From an uncultured Christensenella sp. (lineage in GTDB: Bacteria; Bacillota; Clostridia; Christensenellales; Borkfalkiaceae): a stretch of DNA of 27,311 nt. Shown here piece after piece: positions 14,190 to 23,691 of this stretch (position 1 is its first letter; each line of letters opens with the position of its first letter). The DNA lies in the NCBI GenBank assembly GCA_910576655.1, contig CAJTJC010000019.1, positions 1 through 27,311 on the forward strand, in the 5' to 3' direction. The notes below the pieces were generated by a model, which searched no databases, was not told where the DNA came from, and was given only the letters and a program-made list of their open reading frames with translations. Made by a program: the position numbers and the translations under genes.

Positions 14190-15323
14190 ATGATTGAGAT
14201 TAAGGAAATCAAAACTAAAAGAGATAAGAAGAAATTTTTTAAATTCGTAATCGACCTGTACAGGGACAGTCCGCACGCGTGCTGTAACCTGTATTCCGAC
14301 GAATTTGCGGAATTTGACCCCGAAATAAACGACGCGTTCCGTTTTGCCGATTGCAGAATGTTCCTTGCTTACAAGGACGGCAAAATTGCGGGGCGCATTG
14401 CGGGAATATGGCACCGCGGCGCGAACGAAAAATTCGGTTACAAGCAGCTGCGCTTTACCCGCTTCGACGTGATAGACGATTTCGAGGTTACGAAAGCGCT
14501 GTTTGATAAGCTTTTCGAGTGGGCGAAGGAGCTGGGAATGACCGAAATTATCGGACCCATGAGCTTTTCCGACCTCAACGAAGAGGGGATGCTTATCGAA
14601 GGCTTCGACAGGGACAGCAACTACATAGAAATTTATAACTATTCTTACTACGTCGAGCACATGGAAAAGCTGGGAGCGTATAAGGTGGTGGACTGGAATT
14701 GCTATACGATTACGCCGCCCAAGACTCCGCCCGAAAAGATTAAAGCGCTAAGCGATTCGGTAATGCAAAAGTACGGCTACGAAATTCTCGACGTGGCGTA
14801 TTATCTCAAACACGACAAAAAGAAGTTGAAGGAATATATCTGTCAGGCTCTGGACGTTCTCGATAAGGCGTTCGAGCATCTGTACGGCACCAGCCCGATA
14901 AACGAAAAGCAGAAAATCCGCGAAACCAAGGTTTTGATGAACGTGCTTATTCCCGAGCTGGCGACCGTAGTTATGAAGGACGGAAAGGTTATAGCCTACG
15001 GCTACTGCATACCCTCTATGAAGGAGGTCATGCAAAAGGGCAGGGGCCGCATATTCTTCCGCGGGTTCATTCCGTACCTGCGCGCAATGAAGCACCCTAA
15101 AACCGTAGACCTTCTCAGTATAGGCATATTGCCCGAGCATCAGGGTCTCGGCGTGCCCGCTATTATCATAAACCATTGCCTCGAGGGTATCTGCAAGCTT
15201 GGCGCAACCAAGTTGGAGGCGGGACCTCAGTTGGAGGACAACACCCGCGTGCAGCGTCTTTGGAAGTTTTTTGACAGCGAATTATCCAAAAAGGCGCGGT
15301 GCTGGGGAATCAAGGTCGGCTAA
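14190..15323 (+). CDS. GNAT-superfamily protein, YghO-like
   Basis: 377 residues, ATG 14190 with AGGA 6 bases upstream. Built as two acetyltransferase-like halves: ~1-150 with DGKIAGRIAGIWHRGANEK and GPMSFSDLNEEGMLIEGFDRD, typical of the YghO-type group (often listed only as hypothetical). A C-terminal half (~255-370) includes DGKVIAYGYCIPSM, VDLLSIGILPEHQGLGVPAIIIN (the CoA-binding Q-G-x-G turn region) and LEAGPQLEDNTRVQRLWKFF. The substrate is unknown. It is the first gene of a run with a polytopic membrane protein and a glycosyltransferase, so a role in lipid or envelope metabolism is plausible but inferred. Confidence 0.75.
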   Translation: MIEIKEIKTKRDKKKFFKFVIDLYRDSPHACCNLYSDEFAEFDPEINDAFRFADCRMFLAYKDGKIAGRIAGIWHRGANEKFGYKQLRFTRFDVIDDFEVTKALFDKLFEWAKELGMTEIIGPMSFSDLNEEGMLIEGFDRDSNYIEIYNYSYYVEHMEKLGAYKVVDWNCYTITPPKTPPEKIKALSDSVMQKYGYEILDVAYYLKHDKKKLKEYICQALDVLDKAFEHLYGTSPINEKQKIRETKVLMNVLIPELATVVMKDGKVIAYGYCIPSMKEVMQKGRGRIFFRGFIPYLRAMKHPKTVDLLSIGILPEHQGLGVPAIIINHCLEGICKLGATKLEAGPQLEDNTRVQRLWKFFDSELSKKARCWGIKVG

Positions 15324-15344
15324 GCCCGGATTAAAAGGTGAATT

Positions 15345-16532
15345 TTGGAAAGAAAGGACGAAAACAAGGAAAATACCGACGAGTTGACGGACGGCGGCGA
15401 AAACGCCGTTTTGTCCGAGACTGACGCGCAGACCGCGGCGGCGCAGCCTGCAAAAAAGCCGCTCAACGTCAAGCGGATTAAAAGCGTGCTTTGGAACGTA
15501 TTTCTCGTTGCGGTTATCGCGGTGGGAATTATTTCGCTGCTCGGCGTCGTAAAGGAAATCGGGCACGACGGCTCGTCCTTCGGCGAGGTTATGCGCGGCG
15601 CAAGTCCGCTGTTTTTCGTCGTGCTTGCGGCGGTGGTCGCTGCGGGTATGGCGCTGGACGTAGCCAAATTCTGTATTATCGGCAAGACCGTTACGGGAAA
15701 ATACCGTTTGGGCGCGTCGATTAAAACTAATTTCCTAGGAAAATATTACGACGCGGTTACGCCGTTCGCCACGGGCGGTCAGCCCATGCAGATTTACTAT
15801 CTCAACACCAAGGGCATAAGCGGCGGCAACTCCTCGGCAATAGTTCTTATCAGATACATTTTCAGCATTATGTGCTGGATAATTCTCGGCGCGGCGCTTA
15901 TGATTGCGGGCGCCGTCAAGGGCGTTCTGGACAACGTGAGCGGCGGCAACCTGTTAAAAATTACGGGCTGGGTGGGAATAGGCGTAAACCTTATAATACC
16001 CGTGTTCGTGCTGCTGTTTCTCTTGCTGCCCAAATTCATGCGCAAAATGGCGGTCGGCGTAATCAAGGTCGGCAACAAAATCAAATTGGTCAAGGACGTG
16101 GATAAGGCAACCGAACGCGCCGAAAAAATAGTTTACGATTTTAAAAACGCGTTTAAGCAGATGGCTAAAAGCCCCGTCAATTTCGCGCTGCTGCTGTTGG
16201 TCTGCTTTTTAGAGTCGGCTATTACGTTCGCCATACCTTACTTCGTAATGCTTGCGTTTTCCTGCCCCGTGGAAGGACTGCTGATTACCGTGACCTCGCT
16301 GAACGTGTACGCGATATTCGGCGTTTCGTTTATCCCCACGCCGGGCAATTCGGGCGTTATCGAGGGAATGGGCGCGCTCGCCTTCTCGGTGGCTGCGGGA
16401 CCCGCTTTGGTATGGTCTGTTATCGCGTGGCGACTGTTTACTTTCTATATTTATATAATAATCGGCATAGTTTTGTCGGTATTCGACATAGTCGTCAAAA
16501 ACAAAAGAGGTAAGAGGGAGAAAAATGATTAA
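15345..16532 (+). CDS. YbhN / LPG-synthase transmembrane-domain family membrane protein
   Basis: 395 residues from TTG 15345; AAAGGTG lies 4-5 bases upstream and no suitable ATG exists. An acidic cytoplasmic N-terminus of ~45 residues is followed by about eight transmembrane helices. Family hallmarks seen: GKYYDAVTPFATGGQPMQIYYL, the conserved Pro-x-x-x-G-G-x-P loop; LIRYIF after it; FGVSFIPTPGNSGVIEGMGALAF, the matching C-terminal P-T-P-G-x-x-G-x-x-E motif. Members include the flippase part of MprF and putative lipid translocases. Its stop overlaps the start of a GT4 glycosyltransferase by 8 bases, suggesting it moves or handles the glycolipid made by that enzyme. Confidence 0.9.
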   Translation: MERKDENKENTDELTDGGENAVLSETDAQTAAAQPAKKPLNVKRIKSVLWNVFLVAVIAVGIISLLGVVKEIGHDGSSFGEVMRGASPLFFVVLAAVVAAGMALDVAKFCIIGKTVTGKYRLGASIKTNFLGKYYDAVTPFATGGQPMQIYYLNTKGISGGNSSAIVLIRYIFSIMCWIILGAALMIAGAVKGVLDNVSGGNLLKITGWVGIGVNLIIPVFVLLFLLLPKFMRKMAVGVIKVGNKIKLVKDVDKATERAEKIVYDFKNAFKQMAKSPVNFALLLLVCFLESAITFAIPYFVMLAFSCPVEGLLITVTSLNVYAIFGVSFIPTPGNSGVIEGMGALAFSVAAGPALVWSVIAWRLFTFYIYIIIGIVLSVFDIVVKNKRGKREKND

Positions 16533-17694
16533 GGTCGGGCTGTTTCTCGATACGTATTTTCCTATGGTCGACGGCGTTATAAACGTCGTGCACAATTACG
16601 CGTTGCGCCTTGCCGCGGACGGCGATTTCGACGTGACCGTTTTCGTGCCTAAGCACGGCAAGAAATACGTGGACGATTTTCCTTACAAGACGGTGCGCTG
16701 TAAAAGCGTGCGCTTTCCTATACTCGATTACCGTCTGCCTAAACCCCGTCGGGACGCTGCTTTCAAAAAGGCGTTGAAAGAGAGCAATCTCGATATAGTG
16801 CATATTCACTCCCCGTTTATGGTCGGAGAAATGGGCGTAGACTACGCAAAAAAGCACGGCATACCCGCGATAGCTACAATGCATTCTCAGTTTGAAAAGG
16901 ACTTTTACAAGGCAACGCGCAGCAAGCTTATTACAAAAATTCTTCTTAAAAAGGTTATGCGAGTGTTTAACCGTTGCGACGAGTTTTACGGTGTTTCCGC
17001 GGCGGTATCGCAGCTGTTTTTGCGCTACGGCGCAAGGCATTTACCGCTCGTACTGGCAAACGGCACGGACATGACGCCGCTTGATAACCGCAAAGCCGGA
17101 ATTGCCGCGATAAACGAAAAGTTTTCGCTGCCCGCGGATATGCCCGTGTTCATTTTCGTAGGCAGAATAACCGCGCTTAAAAACGTATTTTTTCTTGCGG
17201 ACGCGCTTTCGCGGCTGAAAGATAAAAACTACAAAATGCTGTTCGTCGGCGACGGGAAAGAACTGCCCGCGCTTAAAAAGCATGTTTCGCGTCTGGGACT
17301 GGACGGCAACGTAATGTTTTTGGGTAAAATCACCGACAGGGAAACTATCAAGGCGCTGTTTTGCAGGTCCAAGCTGTTTCTGTTCCCGTCTATGTACGAC
17401 GCCAACTCCCTCGTGCAGAACGAGGCTGCGTCGCAGAGTATCCCGACCGTATTTATGGAAGGCGCGGTCACCGCGTCGGCTGTAACCGACGGCGTAAACG
17501 GCTTTATCGCGCCCGCTACGGCGGAAGGTTACGCCGCCAAAATAGAGGCTGTTTTGTCCGACGGGGCGCAGTATAAACGCGTTGCGGAGGGCGCAAAGAG
17601 CGACCTGTACCGCACCTGGGACGACGCCGTTGAAGAGTTAAAGTGCGAATACCGCAGACTTGTAAGCGAAAATGCGGATAAAAAACGAAAATAG
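16525..17694 (+). CDS. GT4-family glycosyltransferase
   Basis: 389 residues; GAGGGAG before ATG 16525. N-terminal Rossmann domain with FLDTYFPMVDGVINVVHNYALRLA (acceptor-side glycine loop) and VHIHSPFMVGEMG. C-terminal nucleotide-sugar domain with FIFVGRITALKNV, MLFVGDGKELPALKK, VMFLGKI and NEAASQSIPTVF, where the Glu is the usual GT4 donor-contact residue. Similar proteins make glucosyl- or mannosyl-diacylglycerol glycolipids. The substrate here is unproven, but coupling with the YbhN-type membrane protein supports glycolipid synthesis at the cytoplasmic face. Last gene of the run; a terminator follows. Confidence 0.9.
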   Translation: MIKVGLFLDTYFPMVDGVINVVHNYALRLAADGDFDVTVFVPKHGKKYVDDFPYKTVRCKSVRFPILDYRLPKPRRDAAFKKALKESNLDIVHIHSPFMVGEMGVDYAKKHGIPAIATMHSQFEKDFYKATRSKLITKILLKKVMRVFNRCDEFYGVSAAVSQLFLRYGARHLPLVLANGTDMTPLDNRKAGIAAINEKFSLPADMPVFIFVGRITALKNVFFLADALSRLKDKNYKMLFVGDGKELPALKKHVSRLGLDGNVMFLGKITDRETIKALFCRSKLFLFPSMYDANSLVQNEAASQSIPTVFMEGAVTASAVTDGVNGFIAPATAEGYAAKIEAVLSDGAQYKRVAEGAKSDLYRTWDDAVEELKCEYRRLVSENADKKRK

Positions 17695-17719
17695 AGTCAA
17701 TAACTGCTTCGTTAAGCCG

Positions 17720-17745
17720 AGCGCGGATTACTTCCGCGCTTTTTT
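17720..17745 (+). terminator. Intrinsic terminator after the glycosyltransferase
   Basis: 8-bp stem AGCGCGGA / TCCGCGCT with 5-base loop and six T (17740-17745). Confidence 0.88.
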
Positions 17746-17782
17746 AGTAAATTGCTGGCGTTGAAAAATTGAAAAATTTTCC

Positions 17783-17811
17783 TTTACAAATATATTATAA
17801 TGTGTTAAAAT
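17783..17811 (+). promoter_or_regulatory. Promoter of the topoisomerase operon
   Basis: TTTACA (17783-17788), 17-base spacer, extended -10 TGT-TAAAAT (17806-17811). A TATAAT at 17796-17801 lacks a spaced -35. The ~48-base leader contains a small hairpin (CGAATT/AATTCG around 17821-17834). The site before ATG 17866 is a weak GGATT. Confidence 0.7.
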
Positions 17812-17865
17812 ATTACGAGGCGAATTGAAAATTCGTCCGTTTAAACTTACAATTTGGATTGAAAT

Positions 17866-19947
17866 ATGTCAGATAAAGGATATAGAGCAGACGACTTAAA
17901 AATATTGGAAGGGCTTGAAGCGGTCCGTATGCGCCCCGGTATGTATATCGGTTCGACGGGCGTAAGGGGACTGCATCACGTTCTTTGGGAAATAGTGGAC
18001 AACTCCGTCGACGAGGCGGCGAACGGCTACGCGGACGAAATTACCGTAACCCTTCACGCGGACGGCTCCGCTTCGGTCGAGGACAACGGCAGGGGTATGC
18101 CCACCGACGTCAACACCAAGGCTAAAATGAGCGGCGTCGAGGTTATATTCACCAAGCTGCACGCGGGCGGCAAATTCGACAACGAGAATTACGCTTTTTC
18201 GGGCGGACTTCACGGCGTCGGAGCTTCGGTTACAAACGCGCTGTCCGAGTGGCTGGAGGTAGAGGTTTACCGCGGTACCGTTTACAAAATGCGTTTTAAA
18301 AGCTATTACGAGGCCGACCGCAACAAATGGTTTTGCGGCATACCCGAGGCTCCGCTTAAAAACACCGGCGAAATAACCCACAAGCGCGGCACTTTCGTGC
18401 GCTTTCTGCCCGACAAAGAGGTTTTCGAAACCGTCGAGTGGAGCTATGAAACGATTGCAAAGCGGCTTAAAGAGCTTGCTTTTCTAAACAAGGGACTTAA
18501 AATAAATTTGCGGGACGAACGCGAGCTTTACCGCGAAACCGAGGAGGAGGATATACTCGACGGCTCTGTAAAGACAGTGCGCGAAAAGCTGCCCCCGCGC
18601 GAGAGCGTGTCGTTTAAGTTCGACGGCGGACTCGTCGACTTCGTAAAATACCTCAACGGCGACAGGGTTACGCTTTACGCCGAACCGCTGTACTGCACGT
18701 CCGTGCAGGACATTACGCTTAAAGGCGCGCCCCCCGCGAAAATCAAAATCGATTTCGCGCTTTGCCACACCAAGGACGATTCGGAAAGCCTTTTTTCGTT
18801 CGTAAACAACATATCCACCGTAGAGGGCGGCTATCACGAAACGGGCTTCCACAACGGTCTTTTAAAGGTTATAAACGACTTCGCAAAGAGCAACGGTATT
18901 TTAAAATCGCGAGAGGCGCCGTTCATTGCGGACGACATTAAGGAAGGGCTTACCGCCGTTCTCACCGTCAAAATGACGGGCGTCGAATTCGAGGGTCAGA
19001 CCAAGACCAAGCTCGGCAATCCCGAGGTAAAGGTGCCCGTGGAAAGGGCGGTAATAGACGGGCTCAGCCTCATGCTCACCGACAAGGCTAATCGCCCCGT
19101 GTTCGAGCAGATGGCAAAGAAAGCCAAGTTCGCCGCGGACGACAGAATAAAGCACCGCGCCGAGCGCGACGTCGCCAAGGCTGCGAACGACAGCGACGGG
19201 CTTACGCTAATCGGCAAGCTTGCGCCCTGCTCGGGCAAGAACGCCGATTTGAACGAGCTGTTTATAGTCGAGGGCGACAGCGCGGGCGGCACCGCAAAGC
19301 AGGCGAGGGTGCGGCAGTATCAGTCGATACTGCCGCTCAGGGGCAAGCCTTTGAACGTGCAGAAAAAAACTGCGTTGCAGGCGTTGCAGAACGAGGAAAT
19401 CAAGACGCTCGTTTCGGCGATAGGCGCGGGCTTCAACCGCTCGTTCGATGTGGAAAAATCAAAATACAAAAAGGTAATAATTCTTTCCGATGCAGACCAG
19501 GACGGTATGCATATACGCTGCATACTTCTTACCTTCTTTTTCAAGTATATGCGCGACCTCGTCAACGCGGGCTGCGTATACATCGGTATGCCGCCGCTTT
19601 ACAAGGTCTACAAAAAGGACAAGGTCGAGTACGCCTACGACGATAAAGAGCTTGACGAAAAGATTAAAAAGGTAGGCAAGGGCTATCAGCTTCAACGCTA
19701 TAAGGGGCTTGGCGAAATGTCGGCGGAACAGCTTTGGGATACGACCATGAACCCCGCTACACGCAATCTTACGCAGGTGACTATCGAGGACGCTACCGAG
19801 GCTGCGGATATGATTGAAATGCTTATGGGCGACAAGGTTGAGGGCAGAAAGGAATTTTTAAACAACAACGCAAACTTCAACAAGGTTGACGGGTTTATCG
19901 ACCGCGTCAATTTCAAGCCTGAACACAACGCGTCGGGAGAGTACTGA
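17866..19947 (+). CDS. parE: Type IIA DNA topoisomerase subunit B (topoisomerase IV ParE-like)
   Basis: 693 residues. GHKL ATPase: EGLEAVRMRPGMYIGSTG, EIVDNSVDEA (the Glu/Asn ATP-binding motif), DNGRGMP, GGLHGVGASVTNALS. Transducer domain ~220-400. TOPRIM domain: FIVEGDSAGGTAKQAR and ILSDADQDGMHIRCILLTFFF (Mg-binding acidic residues). C-terminal GyrA-binding QRYKGLGEMSAEQLWDTTMNP. Length excludes the insertion of E. coli-type GyrB. It pairs with the A subunit starting 2 bases later to relax or decatenate DNA with ATP. GyrB is the alternative; the ParE call leans on the partner lacking a clear GyrA box and on the absence of recF/dnaN neighbours. Confidence 0.85.
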   Translation: MSDKGYRADDLKILEGLEAVRMRPGMYIGSTGVRGLHHVLWEIVDNSVDEAANGYADEITVTLHADGSASVEDNGRGMPTDVNTKAKMSGVEVIFTKLHAGGKFDNENYAFSGGLHGVGASVTNALSEWLEVEVYRGTVYKMRFKSYYEADRNKWFCGIPEAPLKNTGEITHKRGTFVRFLPDKEVFETVEWSYETIAKRLKELAFLNKGLKINLRDERELYRETEEEDILDGSVKTVREKLPPRESVSFKFDGGLVDFVKYLNGDRVTLYAEPLYCTSVQDITLKGAPPAKIKIDFALCHTKDDSESLFSFVNNISTVEGGYHETGFHNGLLKVINDFAKSNGILKSREAPFIADDIKEGLTAVLTVKMTGVEFEGQTKTKLGNPEVKVPVERAVIDGLSLMLTDKANRPVFEQMAKKAKFAADDRIKHRAERDVAKAANDSDGLTLIGKLAPCSGKNADLNELFIVEGDSAGGTAKQARVRQYQSILPLRGKPLNVQKKTALQALQNEEIKTLVSAIGAGFNRSFDVEKSKYKKVIILSDADQDGMHIRCILLTFFFKYMRDLVNAGCVYIGMPPLYKVYKKDKVEYAYDDKELDEKIKKVGKGYQLQRYKGLGEMSAEQLWDTTMNPATRNLTQVTIEDATEAADMIEMLMGDKVEGRKEFLNNNANFNKVDGFIDRVNFKPEHNASGEY

Positions 19948-19949
19948 TT

Positions 19950-22448
19950 ATGGCAAAGAAAAGCGATAACGGAAATATTCAGACGACGATAATAACGGGC
20001 AAAACCTACGTGACGCCTCTCGAAGAGGTTATGCCGCAGTCAATGCTGCCGTACGCGGAGTACGTAATTTTGGACAGGGCGTTGCCCCGCGTCGAGGACG
20101 GACTTAAACCCGTACAGCGCAGAATACTCTACACCATGCTCGAAATGGGCTTAACGCCCGACAAGCCGCACAAAAAGTCGGCGCGCATCGTCGGCGACTG
20201 TATGGGTAAATACCACCCGCACGGCGACAGCTCGGTTTACGACGCTATGGTAAGAATGGCGCAGGAATTCAATATGCGCATGACGCTAATCAACGGGCAC
20301 GGTAACTTCGGCTCGGTCGACGGCGACCCCGCCGCGGCAATGCGTTATACCGAGGCGCGTTTAGAGCCGCTCGCGCTCGAGCTTTTAAAGGATTTGGACA
20401 AGGAAACCGTTCCGTTTTCCTTCAACTTCGACGACTCGCTGTTGGAGCCGGATATTCTTCCCGGTAGGTTCCCGAACCTGCTCGTCAACGGCGCGAACGG
20501 TATAGCGGTAGGACTTGCAACCAATATCCCGACGCACAACCTCGCCGAGGTAATAGACGGCTGCTGCGCGTATATAGACAATCCCAAAATTTCGCTTGCG
20601 AATATGATGAGCATTATCCCCGGTCCCGACTTCTCGACGGGCGGGTTTATAATCGCAAAAGAGCTTAAACAGGCGTACGAAACGGGCAGGGGCAAAATTA
20701 CCCTGCGCGCCCGCTACACGGTAGAGCAGGGCGACTACGGCAAAAAGCATATCGTAATTACCGAGCTTCCCTATCAGACCAACAAGGCGGAGCTTCTTCG
20801 AAAGATTATGCTTTTGAAGGAGGAGCGCAAAGAGCAGCTTGCGGGCATTGCCGAAATCGTCGACGAGTCCGACCGTACGGGTATGCGCGCCGTCATTACC
20901 GTAAAGAAAGACGGCGACGTAGACGCAATTTTGAAGATACTTTTCAAGTATACCGATTTGGAGTGCACCTTCGGTATAAATATGGTTGCGATAGCGGGCG
21001 GCAAGCCGCGCCAGATGGGGCTGCTCGAAATAATAAGATACTACGTTCAGTACCAGCGTCAGGTGGTACTGCGCAGAACGCGGTTCGAGCTTAAAGAGGC
21101 GCAGGCGCGTTGTCACATACTCGAAGGACTTATAATCGGCGTCCACAATATCGACGAGGTGGTGAAGATAATCAAGACCGCCGAATCCACGCCCGACGCG
21201 CGCCGCAAGCTGATGGAAAGGTTTGCGCTTACCGAGAGGCAGGCGCAGGCAATTCTCGATTTAAGGCTTGCCCGTCTTGCAAAGCTTGAAATCAAGAAGC
21301 TTGAAAACGAGTTGGAGGAGCTGAGAAAGCTTATCGCCCGTTTGCAGGAAATTATCGGCGACGTAAGAAAGCAATGGGAGCTTGTCAAGTACGAAATGCG
21401 CGAAATCAAGCGCAAGTACAAGAGCGAGCGTAAGACCCGCATAGTAGAGGACGAAAGCAAAATCGCCGTCAAGCGCGCCGACACACGCGGCACGGTTTCC
21501 GATTTGGCGGTGTGCGTCACCGCGGCGGGCAACGTCAAGTTTGTCGAGCGGGGCGAATTTACCTTCGTGGCAAAACGCAAGGTGCCCGTTTCCGCAAACG
21601 CAAACTATCTGCACAAGCACGTCGTGTTCTGCTCCTCGGACGACACCGTTTATGCGTTTACCAACCTCGGCAACGTCGTAAGAATGAGCGTCAAGTACGT
21701 CGACATATCCGAATTCAAATCGTCTGGACAGGCGTTCGAAAAGGTCGTCGAGGGCGTCGAAAAGGGCGAATACCCCGTCAGATTTTTCGCCGTACCCGAG
21801 GGCAAGACGCCCGAGGGCGAGCTGCTGTTCTTCACCAAACAGGGCGCGGTAAAGCGCACCGACTGGTCGGAATACTTACAGGGTAAGGTGGTTATGCCCG
21901 CAATCAAGCTTAAAGAGGGCGACGAGGTGCTTTCGGTCGAGCGGTACGACTGCGACGAATATTCCACTATGCTGTTCGTAACCCGCAACGGGCTTTGCCT
22001 CAACGCCAACAAGGACGAGGTTCCCGTTCAGGGCAGAGTGGCGGGCGGCGTCAAGGGCATTGCGCTCGGCAGCGGCGACGAGGTGATATTCGCGACCCAG
22101 CACACTGGCGAGGGCGAAATAATAATAGTTACTACGCTGAACGGCGTCAAGCGCGTCGTGGCTTCAACGATAGAGCCTATCGGCAGAGCCTGCAAGGGCG
22201 TAATGATTGCCGACATAAAGGGCAAGGGCGAAATACTGTTCGCGGATTACGTGACGATACCTTATTCGGTCGCGTTCGTGAACGACAACAAGACCGTAAT
22301 CGAGGTCAACACCGAAAACATACCCATCGAGACGAGGGTGTTCAAGGGCAAGCCTCTCAAAATTGCGGGCATGGCAAATATTTTGGCGGTATACGCGTTG
22401 AAGCACCGTTCCGATTTTCCCGACGGACGGCAGCAAATACAGTTTTAA
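19950..22448 (+). CDS. parC: Type IIA DNA topoisomerase subunit A (topoisomerase IV ParC-like)
   Basis: 832 residues. Winged-helix/tower core: ILDRALPRVEDGLKPVQRRILY, KYHPHGDSSVYDAM and catalytic Tyr 133 in AAMRYTEARL. At the quinolone-binding site the usual residues Ser 94 and Asp 98 are present. The coiled-coil arm is at ~370-490. The C-terminal beta-pinwheel (~500-820) shows repeated strand-turn units (GELLFFTKQGAVKRT, TMLFVTRNGLCLNANKDEV), but no QRRGGKG-type GyrA box is found; the nearest is a degenerate QGRVAGGVKG. Absence of the box argues for topoisomerase IV rather than gyrase. The N-terminus carries an extra ~18 polar residues before the core. Confidence 0.85.
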   Translation: MAKKSDNGNIQTTIITGKTYVTPLEEVMPQSMLPYAEYVILDRALPRVEDGLKPVQRRILYTMLEMGLTPDKPHKKSARIVGDCMGKYHPHGDSSVYDAMVRMAQEFNMRMTLINGHGNFGSVDGDPAAAMRYTEARLEPLALELLKDLDKETVPFSFNFDDSLLEPDILPGRFPNLLVNGANGIAVGLATNIPTHNLAEVIDGCCAYIDNPKISLANMMSIIPGPDFSTGGFIIAKELKQAYETGRGKITLRARYTVEQGDYGKKHIVITELPYQTNKAELLRKIMLLKEERKEQLAGIAEIVDESDRTGMRAVITVKKDGDVDAILKILFKYTDLECTFGINMVAIAGGKPRQMGLLEIIRYYVQYQRQVVLRRTRFELKEAQARCHILEGLIIGVHNIDEVVKIIKTAESTPDARRKLMERFALTERQAQAILDLRLARLAKLEIKKLENELEELRKLIARLQEIIGDVRKQWELVKYEMREIKRKYKSERKTRIVEDESKIAVKRADTRGTVSDLAVCVTAAGNVKFVERGEFTFVAKRKVPVSANANYLHKHVVFCSSDDTVYAFTNLGNVVRMSVKYVDISEFKSSGQAFEKVVEGVEKGEYPVRFFAVPEGKTPEGELLFFTKQGAVKRTDWSEYLQGKVVMPAIKLKEGDEVLSVERYDCDEYSTMLFVTRNGLCLNANKDEVPVQGRVAGGVKGIALGSGDEVIFATQHTGEGEIIIVTTLNGVKRVVASTIEPIGRACKGVMIADIKGKGEILFADYVTIPYSVAFVNDNKTVIEVNTENIPIETRVFKGKPLKIAGMANILAVYALKHRSDFPDGRQQIQF

Positions 22449-22458
22449 GAGGTGAACT

Positions 22459-23469
22459 ATGGGCGATACGAAAAACGTACTCAAAGATAAAGTAAAGGGC
22501 ATGGGGCCCTTAAAGCTGATTTTACTTATTTTACTTTTGGCGGGAACGGCCTGTTCGTTCGTATTCCAGCAATACATTTTTGCCGAGGACAGCGTGTTCA
22601 ACAAGGGCGTAACCGATTACGAGGTGGTAAACGATTTGCTTGCGCTCGTGCCCAAGCTTATTTCTGCAATCCGCTTAATTACCATAGCATTGCTCATACT
22701 TACGGTAGTGCTTGCGGTGCTGTCGCGCGCGTTCAGGAGAAGCCGCCGCGAAATAACCGTAATCCGCCTTGTCAATAATATAATCAAGACGGTAACGATA
22801 GTCGTAATAATAATAGGCGTTTTGGCAATCTGGGGCATAGACACCACTGCGCTTATAACCGGCGCGGGAGTGCTGACGCTTGTCGTCGGTCTCGGAATGC
22901 AGAGCTTAATCGGCGACGTTGTTGCGGGACTTTTCATAGTATTCGAAAACGAGTTCAACGTCGGTGATATAGTCACGATAGGCGACTTCCGCGGCACGGT
23001 AGTGGAAATAGGCATCAGAACTACCAAGCTCGAAGCTTTGGGAAATATAAAGATAATCAACAACAGCGATATAAGGGGTGTGCTCAACCAGACGGTAAAT
23101 CCCTCTACGGCGGTTTCGCTTATCGATATAGAGTACGGCGATTCGCTGCCCCGCGTCGAAAAAATCATCGAGGACAAGCTGCCCGGTTTGCAGGTGGAGG
23201 GTGCGCTTAGCGAGGTCGTGTATAACGGCGTGGCGTCGCTCGGTGCGTCGGGTGTAACGCTTCATTTTTCTACCACCTGTCACGAGGGCGATATTTTCGC
23301 CGTCCAGCGCAAGTTGAACGGCGCGTTAAAGCAGATGTTTGACGAAAACGGAATAGGTATTCCTTTCCCGCAGCTCGTGCTGCATACGGCGGACGGTAAT
23401 AAGCCTGCCGTAAAGAAGCCGTCGGCTAAACCCGCAGCGAAAAAGACGGATAAAACCACAAAAAAATAA
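22459..23469 (+). CDS. MscS-family mechanosensitive channel
   Basis: 336 residues; AAGAGGTGA just before ATG 22459. Three N-terminal transmembrane helices (~14-32, ~64-90, ~105-127). The pore helix/hinge GAGVLTLVVGLGMQSLIGDVVAGLFIVFENEFNVGDIVTIG is the family hallmark. It is followed by the beta domain (GTVVEIGIRTTKLEALGNIKIINNSDI) and an alpha/beta cytoplasmic domain. The C-terminal ~25 residues are a Lys/Pro/Ala-rich tail. It opens under membrane tension to release solutes during hypo-osmotic shock. It is probably co-transcribed with the topoisomerase genes (10-base gap). Confidence 0.93.
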   Translation: MGDTKNVLKDKVKGMGPLKLILLILLLAGTACSFVFQQYIFAEDSVFNKGVTDYEVVNDLLALVPKLISAIRLITIALLILTVVLAVLSRAFRRSRREITVIRLVNNIIKTVTIVVIIIGVLAIWGIDTTALITGAGVLTLVVGLGMQSLIGDVVAGLFIVFENEFNVGDIVTIGDFRGTVVEIGIRTTKLEALGNIKIINNSDIRGVLNQTVNPSTAVSLIDIEYGDSLPRVEKIIEDKLPGLQVEGALSEVVYNGVASLGASGVTLHFSTTCHEGDIFAVQRKLNGALKQMFDENGIGIPFPQLVLHTADGNKPAVKKPSAKPAAKKTDKTTKK

Positions 23470-23483
23470 CAAGGAGAAAATAA

Positions 23484-23684
23484 ATGGCAAAGATAACGAA
23501 GGATACGTTAATAGCGGACTGTCTTAAAATTAACCCCGACAGTGCGGAAATTTTACAGGCGGTGGGTATGCACTGCCTCGGCTGCGCAATGGCGCACGGC
23601 GAGACAATCGAGCAGGCGGTGTTCGTTCACGGCAACGATTTGCAGGCTCTGTTGAACAAGCTTAACGAAGGTATAGAGGATTAA
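23484..23684 (+). CDS. DUF1858 redox-disulfide domain protein
   Basis: 66 residues; AAGGAGAAAA precedes ATG 23484. The sequence TLIADCLKINPDSAEILQAVGMHCLGCAMAHGETIEQA is the DUF1858 domain, with the paired cysteines in HCLGCA thought to form a redox-active disulfide and often found near hybrid-cluster proteins. The complete protein is just this domain. It is the last gene of the topoisomerase-mscS run and is followed by a terminator. Confidence 0.92.
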   Translation: MAKITKDTLIADCLKINPDSAEILQAVGMHCLGCAMAHGETIEQAVFVHGNDLQALLNKLNEGIED

Positions 23685-23691
23685 TAATATC

